The position numbers and the translations under genes were made by a program. The notes below the pieces were generated by a model. That model was not told the origin of the DNA. It worked only from the letters and a program-made list of their open reading frames with translations, and ran no database searches. A stretch of 64,000 nucleotides of DNA from a virus, in the IMG/VR virus record IMGVR_UViG_3300027985_000843, positions 248,001-312,000 of that record; one strand, given 5' to 3'. Below, one piece after another: positions 48,437 to 57,121 of this stretch. Every line of letters begins with the position of its first letter. Within the stretch, counting starts at the first letter, position 1.

Positions 48437-48931
48437 ATGTCTCTTGTCGAAATCAAAGGCGACGCCACGAAACCCGCCGGCTCCGGGCCGAAGATCATCA
48501 TGCATTGCTGCAATGACCTAGGTCGTTGGGGCGCAGGGTTCACGGGATCCTTGAACAAGCTGTCCGAAAAGCCCATGGCTGCCTACCTCGCTTGGTACAA
48601 TCGGCAAGACATGCCCGAGGGTGTCGAGATGACCGGGGCCATGGGGCTCGGAGAATCCCAGCTGGTCCAGGTCGCCGATGACTTGTGGGTCGCCAACATC
48701 ATCGGTCAGCACGGTGTGGGGATGGGCTCGGGAGGCCGGGCTCCCATCCGATACGACGCCCTCCGAAAGGGCCTCGTCGCGGTACACCGGTGGGCTGGCA
48801 TTCACAAGGCATCTGTCCACGCCCCTCGCATTGGGGCCGGGCTTGCTGGAGGGCACTGGGGAAACATCAAGGCCCTGATCCAGACCGAGATTTCGGGACG
48901 CGGGGTCCCCGTCAACATCTACATTCTGTGA
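48437..48931 (+). CDS. macrodomain protein (ADP-ribose phosphatase type)
   Basis: 164 aa. Macrodomain markers: VEIKGDATKP at the N-terminus, HCCNDLGRWGAGF, and PRIGAGLAGGHW, which contacts the phosphate as in Poa1-like Appr-1''-P phosphatases. Appr-1''-P is a by-product of 2'-phosphotransferase tRNA splicing, so a link to spliced tRNAs is possible as well as defence evasion. Good AGGAG ribosome site. Confidence 0.88.
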   Translation: MSLVEIKGDATKPAGSGPKIIMHCCNDLGRWGAGFTGSLNKLSEKPMAAYLAWYNRQDMPEGVEMTGAMGLGESQLVQVADDLWVANIIGQHGVGMGSGGRAPIRYDALRKGLVAVHRWAGIHKASVHAPRIGAGLAGGHWGNIKALIQTEISGRGVPVNIYIL

Positions 48932-48938
48932 GCAATCC

Positions 48939-49199
48939 ATGTGCCGACAGTACCGAGAAGATGGCGTTCCGCAACGCCGAGCTGACGGAATACTCGTCTG
49001 GAGAACAGACGGGGTCGACTGTTCCGTCAAGCCCTTCTGCACTCAGAACGGCGAGCCTTTCGAATGGCTGTGTGTACTGGGCACCATAGGACCGCAGGGT
49101 CAGATACGAGTCACAGGCTCCGCCAAGACAGAGGACGAGGCCATACGAAAGGCCGACAAGTACGCAGAAGCTATCCATCGAGTGTACTACGAAGCATGA
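48939..49199 (+). CDS. uncharacterised protein
   Basis: 86 aa, starting 7 nt after the macrodomain stop; C-terminal helix AIRKADKYAEAIHRV. Stop overlaps the VanW gene start. No domain recognised. Confidence 0.58.
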   Translation: MCRQYREDGVPQRRADGILVWRTDGVDCSVKPFCTQNGEPFEWLCVLGTIGPQGQIRVTGSAKTEDEAIRKADKYAEAIHRVYYEA

Positions 49200-50146
49200 A
49201 GAAGAACCTGCGCATCGGCATCATCGTAGGCACGGCCATCGGAGCCCTTGTCGGAGCCTCCGCTGTTGCCCGTCATACCCGGCCTCAGCCGGAAGCCTCA
49301 CTGCCGCCACCAGAAGCCCCCTCAGCGGTCGTTTCGGTTCCGGTAGTGGCACCGACAGCCTCCGAGGCGCCCAAGCCATCCAAGAGGCTCCTGGGGCAGT
49401 ACACGACCGTCTACAAGACGGACATGAAGGACGCCCGGGTGACGAACATCGAGCTGTCAGCAAGCAAGCTCGACAACAGCGTCATTGAACCGGGCAAAGC
49501 ATGGAGCTTCAACAAGACGGTCGGCCCCCGAACCAAGGAATTGGGGTTCGATGACGCCCCCACCCTTCTGATGGGCGAAGTCATCCCTGGAGTTGGTGGG
49601 GGCGTGTGCCAGGTCAGCTCGACCCTGTTCGCAGCTGCCCTGCACATTGGGCTCGACCCAGTTCGGCGCGTTCCTCACAGTCGGCCGTCGAGCTACGTAC
49701 CAAAAGGGCTCGATGCTGCGGTGAACTACCCGGAGCAGTGTTGGAAGAGTCAGCAAGATCAGAACATCTGCTTCGATTTGCAGCTCAAGAACCCCTACAG
49801 CTTCCCGGTCGAAGTCCGAACGACAACCACCACGACTTCACCCACGACGCGAGAACTCACCGTCATGCTGTTCGGTGACGGTGATGTTGCCAAGGTCGAA
49901 ACCAAGTGGATCCAGTATGACACGCCTGGATTCAAACGGGTGTGGCGGAGGAACATCTGGAAGGCTGGCACCTGGAAGCGGAAGAAGCAAAAGGGCGAGG
50001 CCGGCCTCACAGGGGCACGTATCATCGACACCTTGTGGCCTGACGGTCACAAGACACACGAAATCCTGGTGAGCCGCTACCGGCCTCAGAACGAAGTGTG
50101 GTGGGTTGGCAAAGACTGGGACGGCGGTGACCCTTGGGGTCAGTAA
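49196..50146 (+). CDS. VanW-domain membrane-anchored protein
   Basis: 316 aa. N-terminal hydrophobic anchor (RIGIIVGTAIGALVGASAV), Pro-rich linker, then a VanW domain (~90-220): GKAWSFNKTVGPRT, GVGGGVCQVSSTLFAAAL and HSRPSSYVPKGLDAAV. VanW proteins are envelope-associated with unclear function, here likely periplasmic. It may modify the host wall or envelope. Confidence 0.88.
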   Translation: MKKNLRIGIIVGTAIGALVGASAVARHTRPQPEASLPPPEAPSAVVSVPVVAPTASEAPKPSKRLLGQYTTVYKTDMKDARVTNIELSASKLDNSVIEPGKAWSFNKTVGPRTKELGFDDAPTLLMGEVIPGVGGGVCQVSSTLFAAALHIGLDPVRRVPHSRPSSYVPKGLDAAVNYPEQCWKSQQDQNICFDLQLKNPYSFPVEVRTTTTTTSPTTRELTVMLFGDGDVAKVETKWIQYDTPGFKRVWRRNIWKAGTWKRKKQKGEAGLTGARIIDTLWPDGHKTHEILVSRYRPQNEVWWVGKDWDGGDPWGQ

Positions 50147-50157
50147 CTTACGACATA

Positions 50158-50180
50158 GTTACCAAAGCACTGTGCTTTGG
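50158..50180. promoter_or_regulatory. perfect palindrome
   Basis: ACCAAAGCAC, one base, GTGCTTTGGT between the VanW and lipoprotein genes. No U-tract follows; an operator or a terminator-like hairpin. Confidence 0.45.
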
Positions 50181-50214
50181 TCGATAGAGGAGCCTGAGGG
50201 CTCGGGAGGTTAGT

Positions 50215-51405
50215 ATGGTGAAGTTTCGAGCATTTTCCGTGCTGTTGTTCCTGCTGGCGTTGATTGGTTGTTCGGTGGAAGCGGGCCCACCGGAGGAATC
50301 CACCGGTCAGACGGCGTCCCAGCTGCCGGGGTTCTTCGAGGACTGGGATCAGACAAACAGCTTCCAGTTCGGCACCTATCGCGGCGTCACGGTTTTCCCG
50401 ACCAGCATCCAGTACCTGACGCGAATCCACATGGTGGCGATCGACAGCAGTGGCTACCTGTACTGGGCCGCCTTCGACGAGGAGGGAGACGACCTGGATA
50501 CGGCTACGGGGCATGGCTGGAACATCGTGCCCGGCCAGTCCAGCACCACAGCGATCAAGTCGACGAGCGTGCCTGCCGTCATGCGGTGTGGTACCGTGTA
50601 CTACATCTACACGATTCGCGCGAACGGCACTCCTCAGTATGTGATCTACGACCTCACGGACACGGCAGTCCCGCCAGACCCCGCCCTACAGTACGGCGTG
50701 TGGGGCACGTGGACTGCTATGCCTATCGGCTACAAGCTGACCTACGATCACGTGGCCGCGACGGACAATTGCACATCCATGCTGACGCTCAAGATGTCTG
50801 GCGGGTCTCCCGTGTACGCTCTGGGCTCCTACACCTCGTGGGCGGGACCCTACGCCATGGACACGTTGCCGACCGGCAGCACCGGGATGCTTAGCACGGC
50901 TGAGTGGAACGGCGGGCGTCAAGCCTTCGTCGAGGCCAATGGCAAGTTCTACGTCAGCACCTACGACGCAGGGAGCTGCTCCACGCAGGGGTCGCACTGC
51001 TGGAACGGATGGACGCAACTTCCGGCCTTGAGCACCTACGGCGTGAGTAAGCCCATGCTTACCGCCAACAACATCCTCAACCCGATGGACAATTCCGACG
51101 GTCAGCTGTGCCTCACAGTGGCACACAGGTTGAAGAACTTGCAGTTCGGATTCCTTGGGCCTTGGGGTGTGTTCGAGCGTTGTACGATCGACGACAGTTG
51201 GGAAAGCTGGCATAGCCTGGGCACCTACAACAACACCGTAGACTTCACCAACGAGAACGTCCCTGCGACCTACTCGAAGGATACCTACTACGACTATCAG
51301 GGCGTGGGAGCCTACCACGGCTCTCGGTGGGTTTACGATGTCAACAACTGGACCTATGGCACCACGTGCCAGGTCAAGTACAACTACAGCATGTGGGATT
51401 ACTAG
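50215..51405 (+). CDS. secreted lipoprotein, beta-rich
   Basis: 396 aa. Lipobox ALIGC (Cys ~19) then a Glu/Ser/Thr-rich stretch and ~350 residues of beta-structure with repeated Trp/Tyr/Gly motifs (WNGW, SWESWHSLGTY, YDYQGVGAY), like a lectin or propeller. Resembles myxobacterial exported proteins. A GGGAGG site precedes ATG. Likely displayed on the infected cell. Confidence 0.8.
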   Translation: MVKFRAFSVLLFLLALIGCSVEAGPPEESTGQTASQLPGFFEDWDQTNSFQFGTYRGVTVFPTSIQYLTRIHMVAIDSSGYLYWAAFDEEGDDLDTATGHGWNIVPGQSSTTAIKSTSVPAVMRCGTVYYIYTIRANGTPQYVIYDLTDTAVPPDPALQYGVWGTWTAMPIGYKLTYDHVAATDNCTSMLTLKMSGGSPVYALGSYTSWAGPYAMDTLPTGSTGMLSTAEWNGGRQAFVEANGKFYVSTYDAGSCSTQGSHCWNGWTQLPALSTYGVSKPMLTANNILNPMDNSDGQLCLTVAHRLKNLQFGFLGPWGVFERCTIDDSWESWHSLGTYNNTVDFTNENVPATYSKDTYYDYQGVGAYHGSRWVYDVNNWTYGTTCQVKYNYSMWDY

Positions 51406-51408
51406 GCC

Positions 51409-51609
51409 GTGGAAACGATAACCCTCGAAGTCGACGGTGAGCCTCAGCTCGGGACTCTCGTCAAGGTTGTCTACGAGGGGCTTACCCTTGCTTGTGTCGT
51501 CACAGACAAGAGCGAGACGCACATCGAGGTTCGGAAGCAAGGTCACATGCTGGACACGCCCTTCATCTTCGACATGGCCGGCAAGTTCGATCGGTTCGGG
51601 TTCCTCTGA
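51409..51609 (+). CDS. small beta-rich protein
   Basis: 66 aa from GTG, 3 nt after the lipoprotein stop; SH3-like strand pattern (LGTLVKVVYEGLTLACVV). Function unknown. Confidence 0.5.
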   Translation: METITLEVDGEPQLGTLVKVVYEGLTLACVVTDKSETHIEVRKQGHMLDTPFIFDMAGKFDRFGFL

Positions 51610-51624
51610 TACCCCACTGGGGGT

Positions 51625-51852
51625 ATGAGCGAAGCTCCCAAATTCATGCACGACTGTCAGAGCTGCGTCTTTCTCGGGCATCACGAGAAGCACGACCTGT
51701 ACTTCTGCCCGAAAGAACAAACCATCACGGCCCGGTTCGATCACGATGACTCGGACTGTGTCATTGCCCTCGCGGAAGAGCCCGTGGATCCTCTTCTGCG
51801 AGAAGCCTTCATTCGAGCCTGTGATCGGGGATTGATCCGCACAGATCGGTGA
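51625..51852 (+). CDS. small Cys/His-rich protein
   Basis: 75 aa; CQSC, HH, YFC and C residues suggest a zinc site (HDCQSCVFLGHHEKHDLYFC). No family recognised. Confidence 0.58.
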   Translation: MSEAPKFMHDCQSCVFLGHHEKHDLYFCPKEQTITARFDHDDSDCVIALAEEPVDPLLREAFIRACDRGLIRTDR

Positions 51853-51857
51853 GGCTC

Positions 51858-51863
51858 GGTGTA
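51858..51863 (+). promoter_or_regulatory. GGTGTA start-proximal motif
   Basis: 16 nt upstream of the HNH gene ATG. Confidence 0.5.
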
Positions 51864-51873
51864 TGTAGAGCCT

Positions 51874-52506
51874 ATGACGAAATTCAGTGACATTAATCTG
51901 CTCGACGTAGGCAACACCATCCAGCTTGTCGGGGCCGTCTGGCAAGGCCCGGATGAGGTATATCTCTGCATGTTCCCAGAGAACCATGGTTTTCTTGAGG
52001 ACGCCTCAGCTCGTTTTATTGACGCCAACGAGGTCGCCACGTTCGTGAGTACACTGAACATGGACGTCGCAGAGTGGGAGCAGTTCATTCGGCAGACGGA
52101 CTTGCTGGAGACAGAGGTCCTCGCCAAGGCCGGAGACGGCAAACTCTCTAAGATCATCATCCGCAAGAGCGGACGACAGATCGCCCAAGAAGTTTCGTGG
52201 GAGGTCTATCATCGGGACGACTTCAAGTGCCGTTATTGCGGGGCCGGCCCGGGCATCCCCCTGACCATCGACCATCTGGTCCTCTGGGAGGAAGGGGGCC
52301 CAAGCACAGCAGCCAACTTGGTGGCTGCTGATAAAACCTGCAATCGTAAACGGGGCAACTTACCATACGATCAATGGCTGGAACACCCGTATTACAAGAA
52401 GGTGTCTGCAAACCTGACCGAGGAACAACGCGAAGCGAACCGGCGGCTGGCAGACACTCTGAAGGACATCCCGAGGATGGTCCACAAGCCGGGCAAGCGA
52501 AAGTAG
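51874..52506 (+). CDS. HNH endonuclease-domain protein
   Basis: 210 aa. C-terminal HNH: VYHRDDFKCRYCGA, then LTIDHLVLWEEGGPS and NLVAADKTCNRKRG with catalytic His and zinc Cys residues. N-terminal ~100 residues unrecognised. ATG chosen from GGTGTA spacing. Not inside a tRNA cluster; could be a homing or restriction-type nuclease. Confidence 0.85.
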   Translation: MTKFSDINLLDVGNTIQLVGAVWQGPDEVYLCMFPENHGFLEDASARFIDANEVATFVSTLNMDVAEWEQFIRQTDLLETEVLAKAGDGKLSKIIIRKSGRQIAQEVSWEVYHRDDFKCRYCGAGPGIPLTIDHLVLWEEGGPSTAANLVAADKTCNRKRGNLPYDQWLEHPYYKKVSANLTEEQREANRRLADTLKDIPRMVHKPGKRK

Positions 52507-52637
52507 TCTGCACCAAGTGTTGTACCCCGAAAGTTCGCACGGACTTCTCCCCGTCACTTAGAGTGCCGAGAGGCTCATACAGAAGCCGAGCGGCAGCGGC
52601 GAAAGTCCAAGAATGGCGGCCAAGCAAGGGCTTCAAG
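52507..52637 (+). pseudogene. possible broken zinc-finger fragment
   Basis: One frame reads VCTKCCTPKVRTDF...RGSYRS, and a second frame continues as EAERQRRKSKNG; together they resemble the N-terminal zinc motif common in HNH-type phage proteins. No single frame covers both, so a frameshifted remnant is suggested. Confidence 0.3.
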
Positions 52638-52877
52638 ATGAACATCTACTTGCACGACGATCCGAACGCTCCCGATTGGAAGCCGGGTCCTGATCCGCAA
52701 GGACCGACTCACATGGGCACAGTATGTGTGGAGTATGAATACCAAGCGGAAGAGTGGGTCAAGGACATCGAAGGTGGCGTACCCATGTGTGTGCGAGTGC
52801 ACGTCCCCGCCTTAGGTCGAGAGTGGGTTCGGATCAACGGCAAGATGGTTGAGCAGCCAAGGGTCCATCCGGTGTAA
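52638..52877 (+). CDS. uncharacterised protein
   Basis: 79 aa starting MNIYLHDDPNAPDW; beta-rich with VCVEYEYQAEEWVK and VRVHVPALGREWVRI. No domain recognised. Start not supported by a clear ribosome site. Confidence 0.5.
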   Translation: MNIYLHDDPNAPDWKPGPDPQGPTHMGTVCVEYEYQAEEWVKDIEGGVPMCVRVHVPALGREWVRINGKMVEQPRVHPV

Positions 52878-52885
52878 CTCCCAGG

Positions 52886-53212
52886 ATGGACTTCAACACA
52901 TACGAACAGCACGCGGCGTCAACGGCCATCTATCCGAACAGAGGCAGCAACCTCCCCTACGCAGTCCTTGGGTTGGCAGGGGAGACCGGCGAGGTCGCCG
53001 AGAAGGTCAAGAAGCTGCTCAGAGGTGACAGGGTGATGGACGATGACTACAGGCAGCTCATCAAGAAAGAGCTTGGTGACGTCTTGTGGTACATCGCTGC
53101 CGTGTGCCACGAAACTGGATTGAGCATGGACGAGGTCGCTGAAGCGAACGTCCGGAAATTGGCGTCCCGCAAAGAGCGCGGGCTGCTGCACGGAGAAGGA
53201 GACAACAGATGA
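52886..53212 (+). CDS. MazG-like nucleotide pyrophosphohydrolase
   Basis: 108 aa. All-helical NTP-PPase: AVLGLAGETGEVAEKVKK and IKKELGDVLWYIAAVCHETG carry the ExxE...ExxD metal ligands. Hydrolyses (d)NTPs to monophosphates; phage MazG proteins may also lower ppGpp or clear modified nucleotides. Stop overlaps the GroES start. Confidence 0.9.
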   Translation: MDFNTYEQHAASTAIYPNRGSNLPYAVLGLAGETGEVAEKVKKLLRGDRVMDDDYRQLIKKELGDVLWYIAAVCHETGLSMDEVAEANVRKLASRKERGLLHGEGDNR

Positions 53213-53499
53213 ATGCGAAGCCCCTCTATGACAAGATCGTTGTTCGACGCGATGAGGCCGAGAGCGTCACGGCCGGCGGCATCTTCCTCCCCGAGATCGC
53301 CAAACGCAAGACCCGTCACGGTAGGGTCCTGGCCGTGGGCAACGGCCAAGTGTTGCCGAACGGGAAAGTCCGACCCCTCGACGTCTCCGTGGGCGACACG
53401 GTCTACTTCCGTGGAACCGCCGGTCAAGAGATCAAGATCGACGATGAGACCCTGCTGATGCTTCGAGAGGATGAGGTCGAAGCCGTCGGTCGAGAGTAG
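53209..53499 (+). CDS. groES: co-chaperonin GroES
   Basis: 96 aa. Complete GroES beta-barrel: PLYDKIVVRRDEAE, mobile-loop region ESVTAGGIFLPE (usual hydrophobic IFLP contact for GroEL), GxVLAVG and the terminal strand. Like T4 gp31 it probably partners host GroEL for capsid folding. Preceded by GAAGGAGA. Confidence 0.94.
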   Translation: MNAKPLYDKIVVRRDEAESVTAGGIFLPEIAKRKTRHGRVLAVGNGQVLPNGKVRPLDVSVGDTVYFRGTAGQEIKIDDETLLMLREDEVEAVGRE

Positions 53500-53512
53500 C
53501 AACGAGGTTGGG

Positions 53513-54373
53513 ATGTTCAACAACAGCACCATGGTGGATCGTATCTTCCGCACCCCTGTGCTCGACCCAGCACGCGTGGAAGAGTACCTTCAGGGCCTCG
53601 TAGCTGAGGCTGCCCCTGTTGAGGACCCTAGCATCGATCTTCGAGAGTTGCTGGATCGCCTCAACAGGTACGTCCACAATGACGACGTCCACCACAGCGG
53701 TGAGACAATCCTCGAACACATTCGATGGGTGGTCGAGGATGTGCCGAAAGTCCTGGCCGATCCGAGCATCTCCGCCGTGGGTGCCGAACCAATCGTGCTC
53801 AACTTTGCGGCACTCCTGCACGACCTGGGGAAGGCGTACACCTACGAGCTGATCGACGGCAGGCACACCTTCCGCAAGCATGCCAACGTGAGCGTCAAGA
53901 TCGCCAGGGCCATCCTTTGGGACATCCGCGAGGTGGCCTTGTTCGACATGATTCTCGACGTTGTCGAGCAGCACGACGCATTCATGAAGCTCATCGAAGC
54001 TCGACGAGGCAGCCAGGGCAAGACCAAGTACGTCAACAAGTTCTTGCGATCACGCATGGCTGACCACATGGACGACCTCATCGCGTTCTCCATCGCAGAC
54101 GGCTACCGAGCACAGCGGATTGGGGAAACACGAACAGAGATGCTCGGGGTCCTGTTGGACATGCTGCTGGTGTCGAACAGGCGGCAGGAAGAAGCCGAGA
54201 GGCAAGCTCGGCGGGCCAATCCCCCTCCGGAACTCCTGGAGGACGTCAAGGCCCTGTTGAGGCAAGAGACGCCCCATCTCGTGGACCTTCTGCCGGACCT
54301 ACTGGCCGTCAAGAAGGCTCTGTCCGCCGACAAGCGCTACAGTCTTCTCCAGAAGATCTCCGCCCTCGAATAA
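53513..54373 (+). CDS. HD-domain hydrolase
   Basis: 286 aa. HD signature: HHSGETILEH, LHDLGKAYTY, FRKHANVSVKIA and DVVEQHD provide the His/Asp metal ligands of a phosphohydrolase, probably on nucleotides. tRNA nucleotidyltransferase-type HD domains are alike, but no transferase domain is present. ATG at 53513 (MFNNST) or 53531 possible. Confidence 0.82.
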   Translation: MFNNSTMVDRIFRTPVLDPARVEEYLQGLVAEAAPVEDPSIDLRELLDRLNRYVHNDDVHHSGETILEHIRWVVEDVPKVLADPSISAVGAEPIVLNFAALLHDLGKAYTYELIDGRHTFRKHANVSVKIARAILWDIREVALFDMILDVVEQHDAFMKLIEARRGSQGKTKYVNKFLRSRMADHMDDLIAFSIADGYRAQRIGETRTEMLGVLLDMLLVSNRRQEEAERQARRANPPPELLEDVKALLRQETPHLVDLLPDLLAVKKALSADKRYSLLQKISALE

Positions 54374-54677
54374 TCGACGTCCCTCTGTCGATTTCGGTTG
54401 CACAGACATCATGCTTGTGAGAGAAAGGTCGGGTTCCAGGCAACCACCCAGGAATGCGGGCCCCGCAAAGCACCAGCTAGCGGGGCTTCGTCTATTTGGG
54501 ATACACCACGTAGAAACGCCGGCCTGACGGTGGCCGGCGCTCCTGAACCCTGCGTGAGGGACCCTCGACTTCCTCAGGCGCCGCACGCTCGAAAGAGTGC
54601 AGCTCGGAAATCAGGGTCAGCCGGAAGCTAACACTGGTCCAAGGGTCGGGCAAGTAAAATTCAACGAAATCGGGTAT
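54374..54677. other. 304-nt region, no confident ORF; hairpins and GGTGTA
   Basis: Contains hairpin GCCCCGC/GCGGGGC (54463-54487), a GGCCGGCG-rich hairpin near 54530 and a minus-strand GGTGTA (54502-54507) without a start codon at the usual distance. May encode a small RNA. Confidence 0.35.
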
Positions 54678-55034
54678 CTAGCCGGTGATGGTCTCGACAG
54701 CAATACCGGCCTTCGTGGATCGCTCTCGCATATCGTTGGTGCCGCTGCCTCCCATATCGAAAGCGATCACGAGATCGATCGGCTCTTCGGGAGTGTGCTC
54801 ACGGTCCAGCATGTGTTGGTTGCGGATGTGGCCCGCCCCGTTCCCGTACTTTTCCCACTGGGCTGGATAGGGCCGTACGGGGAAGCCGAGTATTTCGGCT
54901 ACGAAGCCAGCAATGTTGTCCGCCCCTTTGCACGCCCCGTGAATGATGGTGGTGCCGGGAGGGAGCTGGCTGAGGCGGTCTTGTATGGGCCTTTGGTTCA
55001 GCCAAAACCTGGATCCGCAGACGAGGACTTTCAT
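54678..55034 (-). CDS. SLOG/YspA-like (DUF2493) protein
   Basis: 118 aa. Starts MKVLVCGSRFW, then GACKGADNIAGF, PYPAQWEKYG and AFDMGGSGTNDM: a Rossmann-like SLOG domain that binds ADP-ribose or nucleotide ligands. Third gene of a coupled trio. Together with the macrodomain and ARH genes it suggests nucleotide-signal handling. Confidence 0.85.
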   Translation of the reverse strand: MKVLVCGSRFWLNQRPIQDRLSQLPPGTTIIHGACKGADNIAGFVAEILGFPVRPYPAQWEKYGNGAGHIRNQHMLDREHTPEEPIDLVIAFDMGGSGTNDMRERSTKAGIAVETITG

Positions 55035-55222
55035 GACGGCTGCGTCGGCCCTGGTTGCGCCGTCTTCAAGGCCGTCAACGCTTGGTACAGGGAAATCCGC
55101 GTCAGCATCAACATGCCGCGACACTTGGATACAGAATCGCCTCGCTGCCACGAATCGATCGCACAGTCGTATGCGAGTTTGGCGTCTTCCATGTACTTGA
55201 CGAACTCAGCGGGCAGTGCCAT
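55031..55222 (-). CDS. small helical protein
   Basis: 63 aa; helices around FVKYMEDAKLAYDCAID; overlaps both neighbours by 3-4 nt. Function unknown. Confidence 0.6.
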   Translation of the reverse strand: MALPAEFVKYMEDAKLAYDCAIDSWQRGDSVSKCRGMLMLTRISLYQALTALKTAQPGPTQPS

Positions 55223-55503
55223 CACGGAGTCCTTTTGAACTTGGTGAGCTTGCCGTCGTCGTCGAACTCAGCACAGACGTAACCCACGCCCCGCTCGTCG
55301 GCCCCAAGTACGCCATTGAGGACGCCCAGGAAGCCCACCACGGGCTTTCCGTCCTCTTCCCGCACCTGGATGGTCGGATGGTTCGACAGCTCGGTGTTGC
55401 AGGGGTAGCGCGTCTCTACCAGCCGGTACGCGGCCTCGGGGTCGAGATGCACCATGTCGTTGAGCACGTGGATCACGTCATCGATATTCACGGTCTGGTT
55501 CAT
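55222..55503 (-). CDS. uncharacterised protein
   Basis: 93 aa; mixed alpha/beta (IDDVIHVLNDMVHLDPEAAY, VVGFLGVLNGV). ATG 16 nt from GGTGTA (55514-55519) and a GGGAG site. First gene of the SLOG trio. Confidence 0.65.
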   Translation of the reverse strand: MNQTVNIDDVIHVLNDMVHLDPEAAYRLVETRYPCNTELSNHPTIQVREEDGKPVVGFLGVLNGVLGADERGVGYVCAEFDDDGKLTKFKRTP

Positions 55504-55513
55504 GCTCCCACCA

Positions 55514-55551
55514 TACACCAAGGCATGTGCGCGTTGTCACAAATCGGTGTA
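55514..55551. promoter_or_regulatory. divergent GGTGTA pair
   Basis: Minus site 55514-55519 and plus site 55546-55551, each 16 nt from the ATG of its gene. Confidence 0.55.
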
Positions 55552-55561
55552 TCTCTTGGAC

Positions 55562-57013
55562 ATGCCATCCAGTCATCCTGCTATCGGCGAGACGTGGGAG
55601 ACCCCTGACGTCCAGACCGGGCAGATAGCTCAAGCGGTCGTCACGGAGTCGGACGATCAAACCGTCGTTCTCACAAGCAGACAAGGCCACACCTTCAGAG
55701 TCCCAGTAAGATCTTTCCTGTTGACGTGGAAGCTCGTCAGAGAAGCCGTGCCCCAAAGATGCCATCATCCGGGTTGTGACTCTCCGGCCATTTTCCAGAT
55801 CGACGACCTGGGCACTTGGGTGTGGGTCTGCTCAGAGCACAGACCCGCGTGGGCGATGCCCATGCTCCCTACCGACACTCCCGAGGACCCCACCATCATC
55901 GATCAGTGCCCGTCTTGTCGGGCAGCTACAGAGAACTCAATTCAGCAAGAGGCAGAGGGGCTCACTGTCCACCACTGCGCAACGTGCCGAACCTATTGGG
56001 TCGTGGACCACCTACACGATGTCGATGAGGCCGAAAGGGCCATCCTCGTGGGGGAGCACACCCAAGCGTATGCTCAGATCCTCGAAGAGAACTTCGGCCT
56101 CAAGGTCAAGATCGTGGCGGGGTCCGACGTGTGGGACATCTACAGGCGCCTCGCTGGAGAACCCAAGAACGGGGCCATCCACCTCACGGGCGTCGAGGTC
56201 CGTCTAGACACCAGATTGTTGGCTGAAGAGATGTTTTTCCTCGGGGAAGTCCCCCGAACTGGTATCCAGAGACTCGGCGGCCAACCCGTGAGGAGTCACC
56301 CGGACGAAAGAGTGTGGACCCCGACCAAGGTCGAAGAGGCTGACGACACTCTTCCTAGCGACGGGTCTGTGTGGTCTGACGGCACCACGTTCTACCGGGT
56401 TCTCGGCTCCGGCATTCACCATGACAGCCACCTTGGGCGCCGCTTGTCTGTCCATGTGATGGCCTTGTATTCATATGACGAATCAGTGACCCCGGGCTTG
56501 AGTAAGTACGTGTGGGTGCCTCACTTTCTCGACTATACCAAGGCCGATGATATCTGGCAGGGGGAGGTCGGGCCCAGACCCACCGGCCACCACGTCGAGC
56601 CGAAAGTCGGCGAGACATGGTGGTCGAAAGATCTGTACGCCATGGTCGAAGTGACCTCGATACAAGCCACCCTTGAGGGCCGGCCCTGGGTTGTCTTCAC
56701 TGATGCGTCAGAGCCTTCTCCCTACGACACACCGGACCCCTATGTGGCCTCAGTCCCCCACGCATTCTTCTCGGCGCACTTCTCTCGCGAACGTCCCGAA
56801 CCACCCTGTAAGCCGGGGGAGGAGTGGGAACGGATGGTTGACCAGGCCCTTGTGACAGTCATCAGCGTCACAGACGGCCACGTCGAATACGTCAACCTGG
56901 AGGGCGTGGAGCACAGAGGCAGAATCCCCTCATTCCTTCGAAAATACAGGCCATCCAAGCGCAAGTCTGCCATGGCTCGCCTCTTGGACGAAGACTTGTT
57001 CGAGCCAGTGTGA
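55562..57013 (+). CDS. large protein with KOW/SH3-like repeats and zinc ribbons
   Basis: 483 aa. Three related modules begin IGETWETPD (~8), VGETWWSKD (~350) and PGEEWERMV (~420); each continues with beta-strands like an SH3/KOW barrel. Between them are zinc ribbons (CHHPGC...C, CPSC...CATC) and an alpha/beta region. No enzyme motif seen. ATG fixed by GGTGTA spacing. Probably a multi-domain scaffold; function unknown. Confidence 0.7.
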   Translation: MPSSHPAIGETWETPDVQTGQIAQAVVTESDDQTVVLTSRQGHTFRVPVRSFLLTWKLVREAVPQRCHHPGCDSPAIFQIDDLGTWVWVCSEHRPAWAMPMLPTDTPEDPTIIDQCPSCRAATENSIQQEAEGLTVHHCATCRTYWVVDHLHDVDEAERAILVGEHTQAYAQILEENFGLKVKIVAGSDVWDIYRRLAGEPKNGAIHLTGVEVRLDTRLLAEEMFFLGEVPRTGIQRLGGQPVRSHPDERVWTPTKVEEADDTLPSDGSVWSDGTTFYRVLGSGIHHDSHLGRRLSVHVMALYSYDESVTPGLSKYVWVPHFLDYTKADDIWQGEVGPRPTGHHVEPKVGETWWSKDLYAMVEVTSIQATLEGRPWVVFTDASEPSPYDTPDPYVASVPHAFFSAHFSRERPEPPCKPGEEWERMVDQALVTVISVTDGHVEYVNLEGVEHRGRIPSFLRKYRPSKRKSAMARLLDEDLFEPV

Positions 57014-57075
57014 CTTCCCGGTGTATGATCCGAACCTCGTTCTCCTGTTCTGGCTGCACATCTTCCTTACCTTAG

Positions 57076-57105
57076 CCCCGGTTCGTCTCGCCGGGGTTTT
57101 CTTTT
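57076..57105 (+). terminator. Rho-independent terminator
   Basis: Stem CCCCGG/CCGGGG, 9-nt loop, then TTTTCTTTT. Directly followed by a GGTGTA promoter motif for the next gene. Confidence 0.8.
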
Positions 57106-57111
57106 GGTGTA
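57106..57111 (+). promoter_or_regulatory. GGTGTA start-proximal motif
   Basis: 16 nt upstream of the ATG at 57122, right after a terminator, so it must start transcription. Confidence 0.6.
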
Positions 57112-57121
57112 TGTAGGGAGC

